Assembly: GCF_023169965.1 (NCBI RefSeq)
Contig: NZ_AP025592.1
Coordinates: 3,224,001 to 3,288,000, forward strand
Source: Anaeromyxobacter paludicola
Lineage (GTDB): Bacteria; Myxococcota; Myxococcia; Myxococcales; Anaeromyxobacteraceae
DNA length: 64,000 bases
Reading direction: 5' to 3'
In this document: in pieces, positions 54,445-63,661 of the stretch
Layout of the letters: the number at the start of each line of letters is the position of its first letter
Position numbering within the stretch: the first letter of the stretch is position 1
Made by a program: the position numbers and the translations under genes
Notes under the pieces: generated by a model
Databases searched by the model: none
The model's input: the letters and a program-made list of their open reading frames with translations, nothing else
Told to the model about the DNA's origin: nothing

Positions 54445-56427
54445 TCACGCCCCCGCGGCCGTGATCCGATCGAACACTCGCGCCCCGTGCCGCCGCACCG
54501 CGGCCACGAGGCCGCCCTCGGCCTGCAGCGCCCGCACGATGGGCGTCGGCCGCTCGGCCCGGAACTCCCGCCCGGTCGCCACGTCGCGCACGAGCCCCAG
54601 CGCGAGGTCCACCTCGAGCTCCCGCCCCTCGGCCGCGAGGGCGTCGAAGTCGTCGTCGCGGAGCACGAGGAAGGGGAGCGCCTCGTTCACCAGGTTGCGC
54701 TTGTGGATGAAGGCGTAGCTGCGCGCCAGCACCGCCCGCACCCCGGCGCCCCGCAGCGCCCAGACCGCCTGCTCGCGCGAGCTGCCGGAGCCCCAGCCCT
54801 CGCCGGCCACCACCACCGTCGCCCCGCCGCGCGCCCGGTCCACGAACTCGGGGCGGACGTGGGCGAAGCAGTGCGCCCCGAGCTCGGCGGGGGTGGAGAG
54901 GTGGCAGAACTCGCCGGGGATGATGGCGTCGGTGTCCACCGCGTCCCCGAAGCGCTGCACGCGGCCGCGCACCACGCCGCCCGCGGGCGCGGCCGCGCCG
55001 GCCTCGCCGCGGGCCGCCTGCGCCACCGCGAGCCGGGGCGCGTCGATCCGCACCTCCGGCCACGGCGTCCGCCGCTCCCGGCCCAGGATCCGCTCCAGCC
55101 GCGCCGGATCCAGGCGGGCGAGCAGCGGGCGCGGGTCCTCGAGCCGCAGCGCGAGCGCGCTCGCCGCCACCGTGGCGGCCGAGGCGAGCCACGCGAGCGA
55201 CCCCTCGCCCATGCGGTTGCGAAAGTTCCGGTTCTGCGACGAGAGCCAGACCTCGCCCGGCCCCGCCTTCCGGCTCGCCACGCCGAGGCACATGGAGCAG
55301 CCGGGCGGGTCCACCGCGAAGCCGGCCCGCTCGTAGGCGACCCAGAGCCCGGCCTCGCGCAGGTTCTCCTGGATGGCGAGGTCCCCCGGCACCACCACCC
55401 GCCGGCCCGGCGCCGCCGCCGCGGGCTCCCGCCCGGCCTGGAGCGCCGCCTCGAGCACCAGCCCCGCCAGCGCCAGCTCCTCCTCGGTGGTGGTGCAGGC
55501 GCCGATGAAGACGCCGTCGAGCCGCTCGCCCCGCACCTCCTCGACGCCGAAGACGTTGTCCGGGCTGAACGGCCGGGCCACCTGCGGCGAGAGGGCGTCG
55601 AGCCGGACCTCGTGGCGCGAGCGGTAGCGCGCCCCCTCGTCGGCGCGCAGGTAGCGCGGGGCGCGCGGCGGCGCCTCGCGCCCGGCGAGCCAGGCCGCCA
55701 CCCGGCCGTCCGGCTCGAAGATGCCGTTCAGGCCGCCGAGCTCGGCGGTCATGTTGCAGATGGTGAAGCGCATGTCGGTGGTGAACCCGGCGACGTCGCC
55801 CCGGTACTCGACCGTCCGCTCCATGGCCGCCTCGTTGCGGCGCAGGAGCGAGAGCGTGCGGAGCACCACGTCCTTGCCGCCGAGGCCGAAGGGGAGCCGC
55901 CCGCGGTAGGCCACCTCGATCGCCTCCGGCACCTCGATCCAGCTCTCGCCGAGCGCCATGGCCGCGGCCACGTCGGCGCCGCCGAGCCCGACCGCGAACG
56001 CGCCCAGCCCGCCGTGCGAGCTCGTGTGGCTATCGGCGCCGAGCACGAGCTCGCCCGGCTCGACCAGCTCCCGGTAGAAGCGGGTGTGGAGGATGGTCTC
56101 GTTGGCGTCGTGGAAGTGGACGAGCCCCTGGGCGCGGGCGAAGTCGCGCGAGCGCTGCGCCAGCCGCCGCGCGCGCGGGTCGCTCGCGAGCGTCACCGGA
56201 TCGACGGTGTGATCGACGGCGAGGAAGAAGCGGGCCGGGTCGCGGGGCGGGGGGCGGCCGAGCGCGACCCAGGTCTGCTCCATCCCGTTCCAGGCGAGCT
56301 CGCTCGCGAGGGTCCAGTCCACCCGGACGCGCAGCACGTCGCCCGGCTCGACCCACGGCCGCGGCAGGCCGAGCGCGTGCTCGGCCAGGATCTTCTGGGT
56401 GAGCGTCATGGGGTGCTTCTCGTCCAT
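54445..56427 (-). CDS. Aconitase-family dehydratase, large and small domains fused (IPM dehydratase/homoaconitase-like)
   Basis: Family members isomerise a tertiary to a secondary hydroxy acid (citrate, isopropylmalate, homocitrate) with a [4Fe-4S] cluster. The 660-residue protein holds a LeuC-like part (HFHDANETILHTRFY, LGADSHTSSHGGLGAFAVGLGGADVA, cluster Cys in GACTTTEEELAL and PGCSMCLGVASRKAG) at about residues 1-440. A LeuD-like swivel domain follows at about 490-660 (VRGRVQRFGDAVDTDAIIPGEFC, GEGWGSGSSREQAVWALRGAGVRAVLARSYAFIHKRNLVNEALPFLVL). Bacterial IPM dehydratases usually keep these on two proteins. It is divergent from the dehydrogenase gene at 56558. The exact substrate is not determined. 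Confidence 0.88.
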   Translation of the reverse strand: MDEKHPMTLTQKILAEHALGLPRPWVEPGDVLRVRVDWTLASELAWNGMEQTWVALGRPPPRDPARFFLAVDHTVDPVTLASDPRARRLAQRSRDFARAQGLVHFHDANETILHTRFYRELVEPGELVLGADSHTSSHGGLGAFAVGLGGADVAAAMALGESWIEVPEAIEVAYRGRLPFGLGGKDVVLRTLSLLRRNEAAMERTVEYRGDVAGFTTDMRFTICNMTAELGGLNGIFEPDGRVAAWLAGREAPPRAPRYLRADEGARYRSRHEVRLDALSPQVARPFSPDNVFGVEEVRGERLDGVFIGACTTTEEELALAGLVLEAALQAGREPAAAAPGRRVVVPGDLAIQENLREAGLWVAYERAGFAVDPPGCSMCLGVASRKAGPGEVWLSSQNRNFRNRMGEGSLAWLASAATVAASALALRLEDPRPLLARLDPARLERILGRERRTPWPEVRIDAPRLAVAQAARGEAGAAAPAGGVVRGRVQRFGDAVDTDAIIPGEFCHLSTPAELGAHCFAHVRPEFVDRARGGATVVVAGEGWGSGSSREQAVWALRGAGVRAVLARSYAFIHKRNLVNEALPFLVLRDDDFDALAAEGRELEVDLALGLVRDVATGREFRAERPTPIVRALQAEGGLVAAVRRHGARVFDRITAAGA

Positions 56428-56557
56428 GATCCCTCCGGGCCGCGGCGCTCTCCGGCGCTCCCTCCGGCGCCTTGCGCCGCCGTCTCATTTTTCTACCTAG
56501 GAGTGTGGCGCGCAGCGGGGGGAGCCCGGATGGCGCGCGCTCCAGGAGGGAGTCGGC

Positions 56558-57622
56558 ATGGCGCGGATCGCGGTGATCGCCGGGGACGGCGTCGGGCCGG
56601 AGGTGATCCCGCAGGGCGTGCGGGCGCTCGAGGTGCTCTCGGCGCGGCGGGGGCTCGGGCTGGTCCTCGAGCCCTGGCCGTACGGCGCCGACCACTTCCT
56701 CGCCACCGGCGAGACCCTGCCCGAGGCCCGCTTCGAGGCGCTCCTCCGCGGCGAGTACGCGGCGGTCCTCCTGGGCGCGGTCGGCGATCCGCGCCTGCCC
56801 GACCACCGCCACGCCCGCGACATCCTGCTCGGCCTGCGCACCCGGCTCGACCTCTACGTGAACCTGCGCCCGGTGCGGCTCCTCGACGACCGGCTCACGC
56901 CGCTCAAGGGCAAGACCCGGCGGGAGGTGGACCTCGTCGTCTTCCGCGAGAACACCGAGGGGCTCTACACCGGCGCCGGGGGCCGGGTGCGACCGGGCAC
57001 GCCGGAGGAGGTGGCCCTCGAGCAGGACGTGAACACCGCCCGCGGCGTGACGCGCATCCTCCGGGCGGCGCTCGACTTCGCCCACGCCCATGGCAAGCGC
57101 CGGGTCTGCATGAGCGACAAGTCGAACGCGATGACGCACGCCGGCGCGCTCTGGCAGCGGCTCTGGCGCGAGCTCGGCGAGGGGTACCCGGAGCTGGAGC
57201 GGCGCCACCTCTACGTGGACGCGCTCTGCCTCGAGCTCGTCCGCGCGCCGGAGCAGTTCGACGTCGTCGTCACCTCGAACCTCTTCGGCGACGTCGCGAG
57301 CGACGTGGGCGCCGCCATCGCCGGCGGGATGGGGGTCGCGGCGAGCGCCAACCTGAACCCGGAGAGCGGGCTCGGCCTCTTCGAGCCGGTGCACGGCAGC
57401 GCGCCGGGCCTCGCGGGGAAGGACCTCGCGAACCCCTGCGCCACCTTCCTCACCTGCGCGCTGCTGCTCGAGCACCTGGGCCACCCCGCCGAGGCGCGGC
57501 TCCTCGAGGCGGCGGTGGAGCGGGCCGCCCGCGAGGGGCGGCTCACGCCCGACTGCGGCGGCGCGCTCGGGACGCGGGCGGTGGCCGACTTCGTGGTCGA
57601 GGAGCTGGCCCGGACCGCCTGA
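56558..57622 (+). CDS. Isocitrate/isopropylmalate-family beta-decarboxylating dehydrogenase
   Basis: These enzymes oxidise and decarboxylate 2-hydroxy-3-carboxy acids with NAD(P) and metal. The 354-residue protein has IAVIAGDGVGPEVIPQGVRALE, the substrate-arginine loop LLGLRTRLDLYVNLRPVRLL, DLVVFRENTEGLYTGAGG, the lysine segment MSDKSNAMTHAG, the metal-aspartate strand FDVVVTSNLFGDVASDVGAAIAGG, and FEPVHGSAPGLAGKDLANP. GGAGGG lies 7 bases before the ATG. The RTRLDLYVNLRP loop resembles homoisocitrate and isopropylmalate dehydrogenases. It pairs with the dehydratase across a 130-bp divergent gap. Confidence 0.93.
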   Translation: MARIAVIAGDGVGPEVIPQGVRALEVLSARRGLGLVLEPWPYGADHFLATGETLPEARFEALLRGEYAAVLLGAVGDPRLPDHRHARDILLGLRTRLDLYVNLRPVRLLDDRLTPLKGKTRREVDLVVFRENTEGLYTGAGGRVRPGTPEEVALEQDVNTARGVTRILRAALDFAHAHGKRRVCMSDKSNAMTHAGALWQRLWRELGEGYPELERRHLYVDALCLELVRAPEQFDVVVTSNLFGDVASDVGAAIAGGMGVAASANLNPESGLGLFEPVHGSAPGLAGKDLANPCATFLTCALLLEHLGHPAEARLLEAAVERAAREGRLTPDCGGALGTRAVADFVVEELARTA

Positions 57623-57695
57623 GCCCGCGCGCGGAGGAGGGCGCGTCCCCCGCGATCCGGCGAGGGGCGAGGCCAGGTTCCGCTAGGATGCGCCG

Positions 57696-58349
57696 ATGTT
57701 CTTCACCGCCCTCGCCATCCTCCTCTCCCTCTGGATGCTCGTGAAGCACGGCCGGCGGGCGGTGCTGGTGCTCGCGCCGTCGCTCGTGCGCGTGAGCGCC
57801 GACCCGGCCGCCCCGCCGCGCACGCCGGCGCAGGTCGCCGCCGGGGAGGCCCTGCGGGCGCTCGGGTTCGAGCGGCTCGGCGCGCGCGCGGAGCGGAGCC
57901 CGCTGCGCGGCCTCGACCTCCCGTCCGACGCCTGGGTGCACCGGGGCGTCGGCGCCTACGCCGACGTGCTCGCCCTCTCGCCGCGCGGAGGCGGGCCGGC
58001 CTACGCCTACTTCCTCTCGGGCTTCGACGACGGCGCCCTGGTCCTCACCGCCAACCACGCGCGGCTGCCGCAGTCGGGCCCGGCGGTGCTGGCGGGCGGG
58101 CTGCCGGGCGCCACCCTGGACGGCGCCTGGCGGGCCCACCAGGTGGCGGTGGCGCGGCTCGCGGCGGCGCACGGGCCGCCCCGCGCCGACGGGCTCGCCG
58201 CCCGGGGAGACCTGGCGCGCCGCTGGTACCGCGGCCCCGGCCGGGCGGAGCTGCGCCGGATGTTCGGCATGAGCCTCGTCTCGGCCCTGGTCGCCCTCTT
58301 GCTGTTCGTGGGGAGCGTGAACCTCTTCATGAGGGCCCTTATGCACTAG
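57696..58349 (+). CDS. Membrane-anchored protein of unknown function
   Basis: The 217-residue protein has an N-terminal membrane helix (MFFTALAILLSLWMLV) and a C-terminal one (MSLVSALVALLLFVGSVNLFMRAL). Between them lies a domain of about 165 residues with APSLVRVSADPAAPPRTPAQVAAGEALRALGFERLG and GAYADVLALSPRGGGPAYAYFLSGFDDGALVLTANH. No family was recognised. It is 73 bp after the dehydrogenase and 30 bp before the thiolase gene, in the same direction, so it may share their transcript. Confidence 0.7.
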   Translation: MFFTALAILLSLWMLVKHGRRAVLVLAPSLVRVSADPAAPPRTPAQVAAGEALRALGFERLGARAERSPLRGLDLPSDAWVHRGVGAYADVLALSPRGGGPAYAYFLSGFDDGALVLTANHARLPQSGPAVLAGGLPGATLDGAWRAHQVAVARLAAAHGPPRADGLAARGDLARRWYRGPGRAELRRMFGMSLVSALVALLLFVGSVNLFMRALMH

Positions 58350-58379
58350 GGTCGCCCGCCTCCGCGGGCCGGAGGCCAC

Positions 58380-59576
58380 ATGAACCCCGCCCACCCCACC
58401 GAGGTGGTCTTCCTCGCCGCCCGGCGGACGCCGTTCGGCGCTTTCGGCGGCGCCCTCAAGGACCTCACCGCCACCGACCTCGGCGTCCACGCCGCCAAGG
58501 CCGCGCTCAAGCAGGCCGGCGTGGCCGCGCACCACTTCGGCCACGTGGTCCTGGGCAACGTGGCCCAGACCTCCGCCGACGCCATCTACTTCGCCCGCCA
58601 CGTCGGGCTGCGCAGCGGGCTGCCGCAGACGACGCCGGCGGTGACCGTGAACCGGCTCTGCGGCTCGGGGTTCGAGGCGGTGGTGCAGGGGGCGATGCAC
58701 CTCCTCACCGGCCAGGCCGAGGTGGTGCTCACCGGCGGCGCCGAGTCGATGAGCCAGGCCCCGTTCGCGCTGCGGGGCACCCGCTTCGGCGTGCCGCTCG
58801 GCAAGGTGCCGGCGATCGAGGACACGCTCTGGTCGGCCCTCACCGACAGCTACGCCGGGCTGCCCATGGCGCTCACCGCCGAGAAGCTGGCCGAGCAGTA
58901 CGCCGTCACGCAGGACGAGGTGGACGAGTACTCGGTGCTCTCGCAGCGGCGGTTCGCCGCGGCGCAGGAGGCGGGGCGGCTGCGGGACGAGCTCGCGCCG
59001 CTGGAGGTCGAGACGAAGAAGGGCCCGGTGGAGGTGACCCGCGACGAGCACCCGCGCCCCGGTACCACCGTCGAGGCGCTCCGGAAGCTGCCCAAGGTGT
59101 TCAAGAAGGACGGGCTCATCCACGCCGGCGCGGCGAGCGGGATCGCCGACGGCGCGGGGGCGCTGGTGCTCGCGACGCGCGCCTTCGCCGACGCCCACCA
59201 CCTCCGCCCGCTGGCGCGGCTCGTCAACTGGGGCTTCGCCGGGGTGGACCCGACCATCATGGGGATCGGCCCGGCCCCGGCGTTCCGCAACGCGATGCAG
59301 CGCGCCGGCGCGAAGCTCGCCGACTTCGACCTCTTCGAGGTGAACGAGGCCTTCGCGCCGCAGTACCTCGCGGTGGAGAAGGAGCTCGGGCTCCCCCGCG
59401 ACCTCACCAACGTGGACGGGGGCGCCATCGCGGTCGGCCACCCGCTCGCGGCCTCGGGGGCGCGCATCACGATGCACATGTTGTACGAGCTGCGCCGGCG
59501 GGGCGGGCGGTACGCCCTCGGCGGCGCCTGCATCGGCGGCGGGCAGGGGATCGCGGTGATCGTGGAGGCGCTCTAG
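58380..59576 (+). CDS. Thiolase (acetyl-CoA acyltransferase)
   Basis: Thiolases cleave 3-ketoacyl-CoA or join two acyl-CoA molecules. The 398-residue protein has the nucleophile Cys in TVNRLCGSGFEAVVQGA at about residue 92, GGAESMSQAP, NEAFAPQYLAVEKELGL, the histidine in GGAIAVGHPLAASGARI, and the second Cys in GGACIGGGQGIAVIVE. It could work in beta-oxidation with the ETF system encoded here or make acetoacetyl-CoA. The neighbouring genes on both sides belong to the 2-oxoacid-type set. Confidence 0.93.
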   Translation: MNPAHPTEVVFLAARRTPFGAFGGALKDLTATDLGVHAAKAALKQAGVAAHHFGHVVLGNVAQTSADAIYFARHVGLRSGLPQTTPAVTVNRLCGSGFEAVVQGAMHLLTGQAEVVLTGGAESMSQAPFALRGTRFGVPLGKVPAIEDTLWSALTDSYAGLPMALTAEKLAEQYAVTQDEVDEYSVLSQRRFAAAQEAGRLRDELAPLEVETKKGPVEVTRDEHPRPGTTVEALRKLPKVFKKDGLIHAGAASGIADGAGALVLATRAFADAHHLRPLARLVNWGFAGVDPTIMGIGPAPAFRNAMQRAGAKLADFDLFEVNEAFAPQYLAVEKELGLPRDLTNVDGGAIAVGHPLAASGARITMHMLYELRRRGGRYALGGACIGGGQGIAVIVEAL

Positions 59577-59631
59577 GGCGCGGCGCACCGTTCGCGGGGA
59601 GGGGCGGGCGGCTGCCGGAAGGTGGTGCGTC

Positions 59632-60930
59632 ATGAGGTCCCGGCCGAGGAAGTCGGAGGTCGTCTACGACTGGAACGCGCTCGAGGCGCCGCCCGCGCTG
59701 GCGGAGCGCCGCTTCACGCTCCTCGACGAGACGCTGCGCGACGGCTGCCAGTCCCCCTCGGTGCGGGAGCCCGCGCTCGACGACAAGCTCCGCCTGCTCC
59801 ACCTCATGGACCAGCTCGGGGTGGCCCGGCTCGACGTCGGCCTTCCCGGCGCGGGGCCGCGGGCGCGCGCCGACATGGCCGAGCTCCTGAAGGAGATCGC
59901 CCGCGCGCGGCTCAAGCTCGACGCCATGGTCGCCTGCCGGACGGTGATCGAGCCCGACCTCGCCGGCGCGGCCGAGCTCTCGCAGCGCACCGGCGTGCCG
60001 CTCACCGTCTACGCCTTCATCGGCAGCTCGCCCATCCGGCAGTGGGCGGAGGACTGGCCCCTCGAGTTCATGGTGAAGCAGAGCCTCGACGCGGTCCGCT
60101 TCGCGGTGCGCGAGGGGCTGCGGGTGGTCTACGTGACCGAGGACACCACCCGCAGCCACCCGCACACGCTCGACGCGCTCTTCCGGGCCGCCATCGACGC
60201 CGGGGCCGAGGGGCTCTGCCTCTGCGACACGGTGGGCCACGCCACGCCCGACGGCCTCGCCCGGCTCTACCAATTCACCCGCGACCTGCTGCGCGGGCAC
60301 GGGGCCGAGCACGTCACGCTCGACTGGCACGGCCACAACGACCGCGGGCTGGCGCTGCCGCTGGCGCTGCGCGCCGCCGAGCTCGGGTTCGACCGGATCC
60401 ACGGCTGCGCGCTCGGCATCGGCGAGCGGGTGGGGAACACCGCGCTCGACCTGCTCATCCTGAACCTCAAGCTCCTCGGCGCCTGGCCGCACGACACGCG
60501 GCGGCTCGTCGAGTACGTGCGGCTCACCTCGCGCGCCACCGGCGTGCCCATCCCGGTGAACTACCCGCTCTCGGGCGCCGACGCCTTCCGCACCGCCACC
60601 GGGGTCCACGCCGCCGCGATCGTGAAGGCGCTCGCCAAGGGGGACGAGGCGCTGGCCGACCGGGTCTACTCGGCGGTGCCGGCCGGGCTCTTCGGGCGCG
60701 AGCAGGAGATCGAGGTCGGTCCGATGAGCGGCCTCTCGAACGTGCGCTACTGGCTCCTGCATCGGCGGCTCCCCACCGCGGAGCCGCTGCTCCGGGCGGT
60801 GCTGGAGCGGGCCAAGCGCTCGGACCGCGTGCTCGCCGAGGAGGAGATCCGCGAGGTGGTGGACGCCTTCCGGGCGGTGCAGGCCCGCCGGCGCGCCGGT
60901 CCCACCCATCCAAGCCACGCCGGGGCCTAG
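59632..60930 (+). CDS. HMGL-family acyltransferase (isopropylmalate/homocitrate synthase-like)
   Basis: Members condense acetyl-CoA with a 2-oxoacid. The 432-residue protein has the metal-binding start LLDETLRDGCQSPSV at about residue 30, GVARLDVGLPGAGPRARADM, LCDTVGHATPDGLARL, and the second metal motif LDWHGHNDRGLALPLALRAAELGFDRIHGCALGIGERVGNTALDLLI. NYPLSGADAFRTATGVHAAAIVKAL follows, then a short C-terminal domain. It has no LeuA-type regulatory domain, so it is not a classical leucine-pathway enzyme. Homocitrate, citramalate or Re-citrate synthase functions are all possible. It follows the thiolase by 55 bp. Confidence 0.87.
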   Translation: MRSRPRKSEVVYDWNALEAPPALAERRFTLLDETLRDGCQSPSVREPALDDKLRLLHLMDQLGVARLDVGLPGAGPRARADMAELLKEIARARLKLDAMVACRTVIEPDLAGAAELSQRTGVPLTVYAFIGSSPIRQWAEDWPLEFMVKQSLDAVRFAVREGLRVVYVTEDTTRSHPHTLDALFRAAIDAGAEGLCLCDTVGHATPDGLARLYQFTRDLLRGHGAEHVTLDWHGHNDRGLALPLALRAAELGFDRIHGCALGIGERVGNTALDLLILNLKLLGAWPHDTRRLVEYVRLTSRATGVPIPVNYPLSGADAFRTATGVHAAAIVKALAKGDEALADRVYSAVPAGLFGREQEIEVGPMSGLSNVRYWLLHRRLPTAEPLLRAVLERAKRSDRVLAEEEIREVVDAFRAVQARRRAGPTHPSHAGA

Positions 60931-61026
60931 AGCCCGTGACGCCCCTCGGCGGGCTCCCGCCGGAGGGCTCGCGCCGCCGCCGCGCCGCGCTGGCGCTGCG
61001 CCGCCGCTCCGCTTATCTTCGCCGCC

Positions 61027-61746
61027 ATGCGCAGACGGGACACTCCGTTCGACGAGCTGCTCACCTTCGGTGGACGGGTGCCGTCGGTGGTGGGGGGCCT
61101 CATCGCGATCCTCGTGATCGCGAGCCTGGCGGGCGCGCTCGTCCCCGGGCTCCGCTCGGCGGCGGTGCTCTTCCCCGGCGCGGTCTGGGCCGGGCAGCTC
61201 TGGCGCGTCGTCACCTACCCGTTCTTCGAGTCCGATCCGCTCTCGCTCGTCTTCGGGGCGATGATGCTCTACTGGTTCGGGCGCGACCTGTCGTACGCCT
61301 GGGGCCCGCGTCGGTTCCTCATCACCTTCGTCTCCTTCGGCGCGGCGGCCGGCGTGGTCACCTGCCTCGTGGCGCGCCTCTGGCCGGCGGTCTGGGCCCA
61401 CCCCTACCTCGGCATCTGGCCGGTCGCCGACGCGATGGTGGTGGCGTGGGCGATGATCTTCCCGGAGCGGCAGATCCTGCTCTACTTCGCCCTCCCGGTC
61501 TCGGGCCAGGCGCTGCTCTACCTCACCGTGGGCGGCACGCTGCTCTACTCGGTGTTCGGCGGGCTCGCCGCCTTCGTGCCGCACCTCGCCGCCGAGGCGA
61601 TGATGCTGGTGCTGGCGCGCGGCTACTCGCTGCGCGGCCTCTGGCAGACCATGCGGATCCGCTCGCAGGAGCGGCGCGCGCGCCGGCGGGCCCGCCACCT
61701 CAAGGTGGTGGGCAAGGAGTCGGAGCCGCCGCGCTGGATGAACTGA
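61027..61746 (+). CDS. Rhomboid-like membrane protein lacking the catalytic serine
   Basis: The 239-residue protein has five to six membrane helices in rhomboid/derlin order: [61 protein letters not shown], then [43 protein letters not shown] and [17 protein letters not shown]. The position of the rhomboid G-x-S-G reads G-I-W-P-V-A-D, so a serine protease reaction is not possible. The C-terminal tail is basic ([17 protein letters not shown]). It may work as a membrane-protein chaperone or scaffold. Confidence 0.78.
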   Translation: MRRRDTPFDELLTFGGRVPSVVGGLIAILVIASLAGALVPGLRSAAVLFPGAVWAGQLWRVVTYPFFESDPLSLVFGAMMLYWFGRDLSYAWGPRRFLITFVSFGAAAGVVTCLVARLWPAVWAHPYLGIWPVADAMVVAWAMIFPERQILLYFALPVSGQALLYLTVGGTLLYSVFGGLAAFVPHLAAEAMMLVLARGYSLRGLWQTMRIRSQERRARRRARHLKVVGKESEPPRWMN

Positions 61747-61752
61747 GGCTGG

Positions 61753-61770
61753 CGCCGGCGCGCGCCGGCG
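61753..61770. terminator. 18-bp palindrome between convergent genes
   Basis: A perfect palindrome, CGCCGGCGCGCGCCGGCG, occupies most of the 28-bp gap between the rhomboid-like gene and the convergent long acidic protein gene. It can form a hairpin, but no T-run follows. Confidence 0.35.
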
Positions 61771-61774
61771 AGGC

Positions 61775-63553
61775 TCAGCCCGTGACGATCTCCTTCGCCG
61801 CGTCGGCGTAGATCCAGATCCGCTCGGCCGCGCTCCGCCAGTCGGCGGGGACCAGGAAGAAGCCCACGCCGCCCGGCTCGTAGTCGTCGCTCGTGCCCGC
61901 GAGCTGGCGGCCGTCCCGGAAGGTCACGGTGACCTTCTGGCGCGCCGGCGGGGGCGGGAGGGCGCCCGGCGCGGCCATGAAGAAGACCGCCTTGACGAGG
62001 TCCGACCGGACCGGCTCCGGCGGCGCCCCGGCCGCCGGGCGCAGCGAGAGGTCGGGGGCGAGGAGGTCGGGATCGACGAGGACGCCCCGCTTCACCGGGC
62101 CGTCCACGACGTGGATCACCACGCGGTGCTCGCCCGGGACGAGCCGGTCGAGCGGGGCGGCCGGCGCCGCCTCGCCGGCGGGTTCCGGTTCGGGCGCGGG
62201 GGCGGCGAGGTACGCGGGAGCCCCCTCCCCGGCCCTCCCCCGCTGCGCGGGAGAGGGTGGGACTTCCAGTTCCGGCGCTGCGGGAGAGGGCGCGGCTACG
62301 AGATCGGGCTCTGCGGAAGAGGGTGTGGCTTCGAATCCCGGCTCTGCGGGAGAGGGTGTGGCTTCGAGCTCAAGCTCGGGCGCGGCGGGCTGCCCGCCGT
62401 CCTCCTGGAGCCCCGGGCCGCCCTCCGCGAGCAGCGCGCCGCGGCCCTCTCCCTCCCCGCCGGGCGGGGAGGGCAGGGGAGGGGCGGCCAGGAGGTCCTC
62501 GACCTCGAACGCGTCCACCACCTCCAGCTCGGGCTCGGGCTCCGCGCCCGCCGCCTCGGCCTGCGGCTCCGGCTCCCCTTCCACCACCTCGAGCTCCGGC
62601 TCCGCCTCCACGTCCGGCTCCGGGAACCCGTCCTCCCCTTCGTCGGCCGCGACCACGCTCGCGAGCGCCTCGAGCGCGAGCGCGTCGAGCGGCGGCTCCT
62701 CCGCCGCGGGCGCGGGCTCGGCCGGACCACCCTCCGTCTCCCCGTCGGCCGCGACGACCGGCGGCTCCGGCTCCTCCTCTACCCCCTCGCCCTCTCCCGA
62801 GGCCTCCGGCAAGGGCGGCTCGAAGGCGCCCGGCTCCCCGGGGCAGCCGGCGAGGTCCGTGGCGTAGCTCCCGAGCTGGGGCGCGCGCGGCGCGGGGGTG
62901 GCCTCCACGAGCGGGAAGGGCGGCTCGGCCGAGGGATCGAGCGCGAGCTCCGGGGCGGCAGCGGGACCGAGGGCGGCCGGCAGCGGCGGCTCCGCGTCTG
63001 GCGGCGCGCCCGGCAGCTCGCCGAGCGTGAGCCGCGGCCAGGGCTCGGCGTCCGGCGGCGCGTCGGGCGGCAGGGGGTCGAGGACCGGGGGCGGCAGGGC
63101 CGCCTCCGGCGTGAGCATGGCGGCGAGCGGCGAGGGGGGCCAGGGGGCCGCCCGATCCTGCGCCGCCTCGACCAGCACCGGCACCGCGCCGGCGCCCGCC
63201 GGCTCGAAGGGCGCCGCGACCGCCGGCGGGAGGTCCGCGTCGTACTCGCCGACAGCGGGGTGCGCCGGCGCGGCCGGTGCGGGCTCCGCCGGGGCGTCGG
63301 CCTCGGGCGCGAGCGGCGCGCTCGCCTGGCCGGCGGCGGAGAGCGCCCGCTCGGCCACCTCGGGCGGCAGGAACTCGGCGATGAGCCGCAGCCGGGCGGC
63401 GGCCCGGGCCAGGTCGCGCTCGAGCCGCAGCGCCTCCCCCTCGAGCCCGGCCAGGATCTCCGTCCGGCGCTCCTCGGCGTCGGGCGGCAGGCCCCCGGCG
63501 GCGCGCCGGACCTCCAGCGCGCGCAGCTCCTCCAGCACGTCGGCTTCGGGCAT
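61775..63553 (-). CDS. Long Pro/Glu/Ala-rich protein with C-terminal DUF6982-like domain
   Basis: The 592-residue protein starts [21 protein letters not shown], with a coiled-coil-like segment to about residue 75. About 390 residues of disordered, acidic and Pro-rich sequence follow. The folded end has [47 protein letters not shown], and [51 protein letters not shown], resembling DUF6982-type domains of myxobacterial proteins, a match I make from memory. The disordered part contains two REP-like palindromes in frame (62221-62257, 62451-62473) and several [12 protein letters not shown] repeats. The start is the ATG at 63553; the open frame further upstream overlaps the ygiQ gene. Confidence 0.75.
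   Translation of the reverse strand: MPEADVLEELRALEVRRAAGGLPPDAEERRTEILAGLEGEALRLERDLARAAARLRLIAEFLPPEVAERALSAAGQASAPLAPEADAPAEPAPAAPAHPAVGEYDADLPPAVAAPFEPAGAGAVPVLVEAAQDRAAPWPPSPLAAMLTPEAALPPPVLDPLPPDAPPDAEPWPRLTLGELPGAPPDAEPPLPAALGPAAAPELALDPSAEPPFPLVEATPAPRAPQLGSYATDLAGCPGEPGAFEPPLPEASGEGEGVEEEPEPPVVAADGETEGGPAEPAPAAEEPPLDALALEALASVVAADEGEDGFPEPDVEAEPELEVVEGEPEPQAEAAGAEPEPELEVVDAFEVEDLLAAPPLPSPPGGEGEGRGALLAEGGPGLQEDGGQPAAPELELEATPSPAEPGFEATPSSAEPDLVAAPSPAAPELEVPPSPAQRGRAGEGAPAYLAAPAPEPEPAGEAAPAAPLDRLVPGEHRVVIHVVDGPVKRGVLVDPDLLAPDLSLRPAAGAPPEPVRSDLVKAVFFMAAPGALPPPPARQKVTVTFRDGRQLAGTSDDYEPGGVGFFLVPADWRSAAERIWIYADAAKEIVTG
62221..62257. repeat. REP-like palindromic element inside the acidic protein gene
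   Basis: The 37-bp element (CCCTCCCCCGC at 62233-62243, TGC loop, GCGGGAGAGGG at 62247-62257) equals the reverse complement of 42934-42970 except for two bases. In the gene it encodes [12 protein letters not shown]. Its right arm recurs as GCGGAAGAGGG or GCGGGAGAGGG near 62283, 62314 and 62347. Confidence 0.8.
62451..62473. repeat. Second hairpin repeat inside the acidic protein gene
   Basis: CCCTCCCCGC (62451-62460) pairs with GCGGGGAGGG (62464-62473) around CGG. In the gene it gives [14 protein letters not shown]. It is related in arm sequence to the other REP-like elements but not the same. Confidence 0.65.
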
Positions 63554-63661
63554 GTTCGACCTCGATGCGCCCCCGCGCCGCGCGATCATAGCGCGCCCTC
63601 GCCCCCCTCCAAAGGCCGTGGGCCCCTTGATCTCGGCCCGCGCGACGCGCATGAATGCGCC

